33,785 bases of DNA from an uncultured Verrucomicrobiota bacterium (lineage in GTDB: Bacteria > Verrucomicrobiota > Verrucomicrobiia > Palsa-1439): contig CAINDI010000014.1 of the NCBI GenBank assembly GCA_903847335.1, positions 1-33,785 on the forward strand, read 5' to 3'. The translations under genes and the position numbers were made by a program. Below are positions 23,641 to 32,600 of this stretch, one piece after another (the first letter of the stretch is position 1; the number at the start of each line of letters is the position of its first letter). The notes beneath the pieces were generated by a model. That model had not been told where the DNA came from, searched no databases, and saw only the letters and a program-made list of their open reading frames with translations.

Positions 23641-26600
23641 GGATTGAGTGGGTCATCGGCCCGCATTGCATAGATTTGACCGGCATCGGCGGTGACGGCA
23701 ATCGGTTGGAGCGATTGGCCGGGGCCGTTGGGGTCGCTCAGGCTCAGGCGGTTGGCGCTGAAGCCGTGACTACCGGAGCGAAGTTCATTAACGCGGTTAA
23801 GGAAGTTGTATCCGCGAGCATCGAGACCGGCTAGACGGATGTCGTGCATCGCGGTGAGTGTGGCCGGTGAAAGCTGATCCAACGCCGCCGGGAGTTGGTT
23901 TGTGGGGAGCGAGGAAAGATAGGCAATCAAAAGACTCAGGCGCGGGTCACTGCTGGCGCCATCCAGGTTCCGTGCTAACCCATGTTGATTGGGGGTGTGC
24001 GCCAAGGGCGAGAACAATGTTGTCGCCGACAACCAAGTAAGGTCGACATAGCCCGGTAGATAAATCAACTTCGGTTTTAAGCCGGTTGCGATTTCATTCG
24101 TGAAGGTACTAAACGTGCCGGTCACAGTGCCGGCAGTGACGATTTTTTGCGTGTCACCAATGCTAGGCGTGTAGCCGTTGGACGGCAGAATATAGAGAGT
24201 GCCATTCAGACTCGCAGCACCTACGACGCTGAGGTAGCCATACTGGTTGGTCAAGATCCCGCCAATCGCCAGTTGCAGGGTGGCGGTGAAAGTTTGGGTG
24301 TAAGTCCCGCTGACGTGAACGGCGGAGAGCGGATCAATCCGTAGCGTACCGGCGTTAACCGTCAGGTTGCCGGCATGAACCGTGCCACCGGCTAAAACAT
24401 TCAGCCGGTTATTGCCGCCGTTTAATCCGATAAACAATGCACCACTATTATCCCACGTAGAGCCAGCACCGGTAACCGTGACCGTGTTGTTGCTGGAACC
24501 GCTGTTGGCGCCGATGTAGCCATTGACGCTGAACACAGCGCCACCATTGGTAATCGTCAGCGTGTTACCGGAGTTGACATACCCGATAGTCAAGTCATTG
24601 CGATTGCTCCAAATGGAGCCGGTACCGGTGACCGTCACGGCATTGTTGGAGCCGGTGGGAATAACCTCATCATCAATGAAGCCGTAAGCGTTCAATACCT
24701 TCCCGCCGTCAGCGATGGTTAACGTGTTGCGACTGCCATCAAAACCAACAAAGAGGTTGCCACTATTATTCCAGATTGAGTTCGTACCGGTAACGAGGAC
24801 GGAGTTGTTATCCGCCCCGGTACTATAGCCGATGTAGCCAGTGGTGTTGAATACGGTGCCGTTAGCGGCGATGGTCAGCGTGTTGCCGGAACTGTTATTG
24901 CCGACATAGAGATCGCCGCTGTTGGTCCAGACCGAGCCGGGGCCGGTCACGGTGACGCTGTTATTGCTGGCGCTGGCGTTGTCGCCAATGTAGCCATAGT
25001 TGTTACTTACGAAACCGCCGTTGGTGACGAGCAGTGTGTTGGCGTAACCATTTTCTCCTAGATAGAGGTCATGGTTCAGCCATTTCGAGTTGGGGCCGTC
25101 TACAGTGATGGTGTTGTGACCGCCGCCAGAATTGGCGACATAGACGTCGTTATTACTGACCACGCCGCCGTTGCGAATGGTCAGAGAGTTGCCGCTACCA
25201 AGATCACCAAAGTCAATGTCGGCGTTTTGCCAGCGCGAACCGGTGCCATCCACAATGATGGTGTTGTTGCTTGCCAAGGCGGACGCACCGACAATGGCCA
25301 TCGTGTTAATGACAACACCGCCATTGGTAATAATCAGCGAATTGCCAGGGCCGCCGTTACCGACGTAAAGGTAGCCGGTATTTTCCCAAACGGAGCCAGC
25401 ACCGGTGACGGTGACCGTGTTGTCGCTGGCCCATCTGTTTCTACCAATGATGCCGCTGACGTTGTACACCGTGCCGCCATCGGAGATGATCATGGAGTTG
25501 CTGGCACCGGAGTTGCCGACGACGAGGTCGGTGCTGTTGCTCCAGACGGAACCGAAGCCGGTGACGAGGACGGAGTTGTTGCCGGAGCCGGCGGTGAAGC
25601 CGATGGTGCCGCAATTGCTGAATACTTTGCCGCCGTTGGAGATAATCAGGGAGTTGTTTTGGCTTTGCCAATAGCCGACGAATATGCCTTGTACCATGGT
25701 ATTACTCCAGACGGAGCCGGCACCGGTGACGAGGACGGAGTTGTTGTTGGCGCCGGCAGGATTTAGGTTGCCATTATTGTCGCCGATGTAGCCGCTGGCG
25801 CTGAACACGGTACCGCTGTTGGCAATGGTCAGCGTGTTGAAAGAGCTAGCCGCGCCAATCGAGAGATAATACTGGTTCTGCCAGAGTGAGCCGGCACCAG
25901 TGACGAGGACGGCATTGCTGTTGGCACCGGCGTTGGAGCCGATTTCGGTGCCGGCGTTGGTGACAATGACGCTGCCGCCGTTGGCAATGGTCAATACATT
26001 ACCGGAGCTATCTGAGCCAATGCTGAGACCACTGCTGTTATTCCAGACGGAACCAGCGCCGGTCACGGTGACGGCGTTGTTGCTGGCGCCGGTGGTGCAA
26101 CCGATACTACTCGAGCCGGTGCTGTACACGGCACCACCGTTGGTGATAGTCAAACTGTTTCCAGAACCCCAGACGCCGATAAGCCCCCCGCTATTACTCC
26201 AAACTGAACCGGCGCCGGTGACGAGGACGGAATTATTGCTGGCGCTCGTGTCATTGCCGATGTAGCCGAGTAAGCTGAATACGGTGCCGCTACTGGCAAT
26301 CGTCAGCGTGTTGCCGGCCCCAGAGTTACCAACGACCAGGTTACCGCTGTTATTCCAAACCGAGCCGGCACCGGTGACGAGGACGGAATTATTACTGGCG
26401 GCAGAACTATTACCCACATAGCCATGAACATTAAAAACGGCGCCGCTGTTAGCAATCGTCAGCGTGTTTCCGGAACCGATGAAGCCGATGTAGAGGTCAG
26501 AGCCGTTACTCCAAACGGAGCCGGCACCGGTGACGGTGACGGTGTTGCTCGTACCGGTGTAACCGATGAAGCCATAGCGTGTATTGAATACCGTGCCGCT

Positions 26601-29600
26601 ATTAGAGACGACTAGCAAGCTACCAGAACCGCTAGCACCAACGTAGAGATCGCCATTGTTGTTCCAGACAGAATTGCTACCGGTGACCGTGACGGAATTA
26701 TTGGTCGCGCTCGCTTGAGCCCCAATGGAGCCGTTGGCGTTGAACACGGTGCCGCCATTGCTAATCGTCAGCGTGTTACCGGAGCCAAAGTCACCAACAT
26801 AGAGTTCGCTACTGTTGCTCCAAACCGAACCGGAGCCGGTCACAGTGACGGTGTTGTTGCTGGCGCCGGTGTCGAAGCCGATGAAACCGTAAGTATCAAA
26901 TACTTTCCCACCGGTGGCGATGGTCAGTGTGTTGCCAGCGCTATGGCAGCCAACCTCAACAATGCCGCTGTTATTCCAGACGGAACCAGCGCCGGTCACG
27001 GTGACGGAGTTATTACTGGAGATTGCGTCCCAACCGATGTAGCCAGTGGCGTTATACACGGTGCCGCTGTTGGCAATCGTCAGCGTGCTGCCCCAACCCC
27101 ATTTTCCAACGTAGAGGTCACCGGTGTTGTTCCAGACGGAGCCAGCGCCGGTCACGGTGACGGAATTACTGTGACCACCAGACCCGAAGCCAATGACGCT
27201 ATCGTAGCCGTTGCCAACTATGACGGTGCCGCCATTGGTAACGGTCAGACTGTTGTAAGAACCATCCCTGCCAACGTTAAGTTCGCTGCTATTATTCCAA
27301 ACCGAGCCCGCGCCGGTCACGGTGACGCTGTTGCTGTTGGCATCGGTGACAAACCCGATGAAGCCTTCGATGTTATACACCGTGCCACTATTGGCAATCG
27401 TCAATGAGTTACCGGAGCCGTAGATGCCGACAGCCAGACTACTATTGTTATTCCAGGTCGCGCCATTGACGATCACGGCATTGTTGCTGGCGGTACTCTG
27501 GCTGCCAATTACTCCGTTGAAGTTGTTGACAGTGCCACCATTGGAAATGGTCAGCGAGTTAGCGGAACCAGAGTAGCCAATATTAAGATCGCCGCTGTTG
27601 CTCCAGACGGAATCCGAACCGCTAACGGTCACGGTATTGTTACTGGCTTCCGCTTCGTAGCCGACGTAGCCGTTGACGTTGAAGACCGCACCGCTGTTGG
27701 TGATAACCAAGGTGTTGTTGATACCGTGATACCCCACGTAGAGATCGTTGCCGTTATTCCAAACCGAACCGGAGCCATTGACGTTGACGGCATTATTATT
27801 CCCATTGGAACCAATGTACCCGGTGGCGTTGTACACCGTGCCGCTATTGGCAAAAGTCAGGGAGTTACCGGAAGAGTTACTCCCGATTAACATATCGCCA
27901 GTACTCACCCATAACGAACCAGCGCCGATGACAGTGATGGTGTTGTTGGAGCCGACAAAACTAGCTGTGGCAAATACTTGGCCGCCGTTGGAAATAGTCA
28001 GCGTATTACCGTACCCACCGTTCTCACCAATATACAGATTACCAGAATTGCTCCAGACCGAACCACTACCGGTGACAGTGACCGCGTTGCTATTCTCACC
28101 GACGTTATTGCCGACGTAGCCATTGACGTTGAACACCGTGCCGCTGTTGGCAATCGTCAACGAGTTGTAAGACGCATTGGTTCCAATGTACAGGTTACCG
28201 GCGTTAATCCACGTGGAGCCGGCGCCGGTGACAATGACGGCATTGTTGCTCGCACTCACATTCGCGCCGATGTAGCCGTTGGTATTAAATACGGTGCCAC
28301 CATTGGAAATAATCAAGGTGTTCGCAACTCCATGAGCGCCGACGATGAGGTCGCCGTTGTTCGTCCAAGTGGAACCCGAACCCGTTACCGTTACGAGATT
28401 GCTGGAGCTATTGAAACCGGGACCATCCACAAAACCATTGGCATCCAACACGGTTCCACCGGCGGCAATCGTGAGTCGGTTGCTGGAGCCTTGATACCCA
28501 ACATAGAGATTCCCGCTATTATTCCAAACCGAGCCGGGACCGGTGACGAGGGCCGCGTTACCCTTCGCCGCGCTGTTGCTGCCGATGTAACCGGTGGCAT
28601 CGTACACGGTGGCGGCATTGCTGATGATGAGCGCGTTGCCGCCGCTTAAGTTACCGATGACGAGGTCATTTTGGAAAGAATGCGTGCCGCCGTTGGCGAT
28701 GAAGGTCGCATTGCCGCCGGTGTCGCCGACGACGAAGCTTGAGCCGTTGCTGACGGTGGTGCCTTGGGAGTTGATTGTGCCGCCGTTGAAGGTGATGACG
28801 CCACCGGCGTTGGTGGTGATGAGTTGCTGGACCAACACTGTGCCACCGGAGATGTTCAACTGAGCGGAGCCGCTAGCGCCGGCGGCGTTGACCGTCAGCG
28901 TGCCGTTAGTCACGGTCAACTGGCCGCCGCTGATGTTCAGGACGTTGTTGGAGGCGCCGGCAAGGGCGCTGATCGTCATATTGCCGTCGACGTTTACCGC
29001 GCCGCTGTTGGTGATGGTCAGCGTGTTGCCGGAGCCGAAAAAGCCGACATTGAGGCTGTCGCTGGTCTTCCAGACGGAGCCGGTGCCGGTGACGGTGACG
29101 GCGTTGTTATTCGCACCAGCCTGATTACCGATATAACCGTACCCGTTAAACACGGTACCGCCGTTGGTGATGGTTAGCGTGTTGCCGGAGCTAAGGTTGC
29201 CGACGTAGAGTTCGTCGCTGTTGCTCCAGACGGAGCCGGTACCGGTGACGAGGACGGCGTTGCTGTTGGCGCCATATTGTTTGCCGATGTAGCCGGCGAT
29301 GTTGTAAACCGTGCCGCCGTTGGCGATGGTCAGCGTGTTGCCGGACCCGCCAGTACCGACATAGAGCAGGTCGCTATTGTTCCAGATTGAGTTCGTGCCG
29401 GTGACTGTGACGGAGTTGTTGTTGGCGCCCGCCCAAAACCCAATGTAGGCGATGGAGTTTACCACTTGGCCGCCATTGGAGATAACGAGCGAGTTGCCGG
29501 AGCCGGTCTTGCCGACGTAGAGTTCGCTGGAGTTGTTCCAGACGGAACCAGAACCGGTGACGGTGCCGGCATTGTTGTTGGCGGAAATACCGATGGAACC

Positions 29601-32600
29601 GATCGCGTCGAACACTTGGCCGCCATCGGCGATGGTCAGCGTGCTGCCGGACTCGCCAGTGCCGACGGACAGATTGCTGGTATTGCTCCAGACGGAGCCG
29701 GCGCCGGTGACGGTGCCGGCGTTGTTAAGGGCGTAAAAACCGATGGAACCGGAAGTGTCGAACACCTGGCCGCCATTGGCGATCGTCAGCGTGTTATTGG
29801 AACCGTACACGCCGATACTGAGGTCACCGCTACTGGTCCAGACGGAGCCGGCCCCGGTCACGGTGCCGGCGTTATTGCTGTTGGAGTTGCTGCCGATGTA
29901 GCCGTACCGGCTGAACACCGCGCCGCCGTTGGTGATGATCAGCGTGTTGCCGGAACCATACTCGCCGACGAAGAGGTCATTGGAGTTTCGCCACACGGAG
30001 TTAGTCCCAGTGACGGTGGCGGTGTTGTTGTTGGCAGTTTCACGGTAGCCGATGTAGCCATACCGGCTGAACACGCTGCCACCGTCCGCGATGGTCAGCC
30101 GGTTGCCGGAACCGCTCGCGCCGACGTAGAGATCGTAGCGGTTGGAGCACACGGAACCGGCGCCGGTGACAGTGACGGTGTTGTTGCTGGCGCAGTCGAA
30201 GTCACCGATATAGCCGTAGTTGTTGATCACGGCGCCGCCATTGGCAATGGTCAGACTGTTACCAGAGCCGTAATCGCCGACGACGAAGCCGCTGCTATTC
30301 CAGACGGAGTTACTGCCGGTCACGGTCACGGCGTTATTGATAGAGTTAGTCCGGTAGCCGATCCGGCTTAGAGAGTCGAACACGGTGCCGCCGTTGGCAA
30401 TCGTCAGCGTGTTACCGGAGCCATAGTCGCCAACAAAGAGGTCGCCACTGTTGGTCCAGGTGGAGCCGGTACCGGTGACGAGGACGGCGTTGCTGTTGGC
30501 ATTGGCATTGTCGCCGATGTAACCGTTGACGCTGAACACGTTGCCGGCATTGGAAATGGTCAGCGTGTTGAAGGAACCACGGGAATCGGTGCCGCCGACA
30601 TATAGGGCGCTGCCGTTGCTCCAAACCGAACCGGCGCCGGTGACGAGGACGCTGTTGTTCGTGCCGTAATCGCCAATGTAGCCGTAGCCGTTGGTCACTA
30701 CGCCGCCGTTAGCAATCGTCAGTGTGTTGCTGGAGCCTTTGTAGCCGACGTAGAGAGTGCCAGTGTTGTACCAAGCGGAGTTGGTGTCAGTCACCGTCAC
30801 GGTATTGCTGTTGGCACCAAGCTTGTAGCCGATGTCGGCTTCGCCCGTGTTGTACACCTTGCCGGCATTGGAAATGGTCAGCGTGTTGAAGGCACCACGC
30901 GAGCCGGTGTCATAGCCACCGACATAGAGGTCGCTGCCATTACTCCAGACGGAACCGGCGCCGGTGACGAGGACGCTGTTGTTCGTGCCGTAATCGCCAA
31001 TGAAGGTGTAGTTTCCGTTGGTCACCACGCCGCCGTTGGCAATTGTCAGCGTGTTACTGGAACCTGTGAGGCCGATGTAGAGCCAGCCGTTGTTGTACCA
31101 AGCCGAATTGGTACCGGTCACGGTCACCGTGTTGCTGTTGGCACCGGTGGACTGACCGATGGAGCTGCCAGTAGCACTGAACACTTTGCCAGCGTTGGAA
31201 ATGGTCAGCGTGTTGAAGGCCGCAGCGGGGCCGCCGACGTAGATGTAGGCATTGCTCCAAACCGAACCTGGTCCGGTGACGAGGACGCTGTTGTTCGCGC
31301 CGGGGGAGCCAATGTAGCCGGTGCCGTTGGTCACCACGCCGCCGTTGGCAATCGTCAGCGTGTTGCTGGAACCAGATTTGCCGACGTAGAGGTCGCCGGC
31401 ATTATACCAAGCGGAGTTGGTGTCGGTCACCGTCACGGTATTGCTGTTGTCACCGGCGGAGAAACCAATGTAGCTGGAGCCCACGCTGAATACTTTACCG
31501 GCATTGGAAACTGTTAGCGTGTTGAATGAACCGGCAGAAAAAAAGCTGAAGCTGCCGACGTAGAGGCTGCTGCCGTTGCTCCAAACCGAACCTGGTCCGG
31601 TGACGAGGACGCTGTTGTTCGTGCCGTAATCACCAATGACGCCGTAGCCGCCGTTGGTCACCACGCCGCCGTTGGCAATCGTCAGCGTGTTGCTGGAACC
31701 GTAGTTGCCGACGTAGAGGTTGCCGCTGTTGTACCAAGCGGAGTTGGTGTCGGTCACCAGCACCGTGTTGCTGTTGGCACCGGCATTGAATCCGATGCTA
31801 CTGCCCGTGCTGAACACTTTGCCGGCATTGGAAACTATCAGCGTGTTGAAGGCACCGGCGGACCCGCCGCTGTAACTGCCGACGTAGAGGCTGCTGCCGT
31901 TGCTCCAGACGGAACCGGCGCCGGTGACGAGGGCGCTGTTGTTCGTGCCGTAATCGCCAATGTCGCCGGTGGTGTTGTTGACCACTTTACCGCCGTTGGC
32001 AATCGTCAGCGTGTTACTGGAACCGGATGCACCGACGTAGAGGCTGGTGTTGTACCAAGCGGAGTTGGTGCCGGTCACGGTCACGGTATTGCTGTTGGCA
32101 CCGGCAAGGTAGCCAATGTAGCTACTGCCCACGCTGAACACCTTGCCGGCGTTGGAAATGGTCAGCGTGTTGAAGGAACCACGGGAATCGGTGCCGCCGA
32201 CATATAGGGCGCTGCCGTTGCTCCAAACCGAACCGGCGCCGGTGACGAGGACGCTGTTGTTCGTGCCGTAATCGCCAATGTAGCCGGCACCGTTGGTCAC
32301 CACGCCGCCGTTGGCAATCGTCAGCGTGTTGCTGGAACCAGAGTAGCCGACGTAGAGGTTGCCGCTGTTGTACCAAGCGGAGTTGGTGTCGGTCACCGTC
32401 ACCGTGTTGCTGTTGGCTCCGGCACTGAAACCGATGATGCTACCGAACGCGCCACCCGTGCTGAACACCTTACCACCATTGGAAATGGTCAACGTGTTGT
32501 AGGAACCGGCAGAATCGTAGCCTCCGACGTAGAGGCTGCTACCGTTGCTCCAGATCGAACCGGCACCGGTGACGAGGGCGCTGTTGTTCATACCGAAATC

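Noticed and set aside
25071-30371. Long plus-strand reading frames (for example 25071-25766, 26715-27407, 27978-28649 and 29466-30371) opposite the autotransporter
   Set aside because: They are Gly/Asp/Val/Ala-rich periodic translations of the antisense of the repeat codons, with no start signals or domains, and they follow the repeat period exactly.
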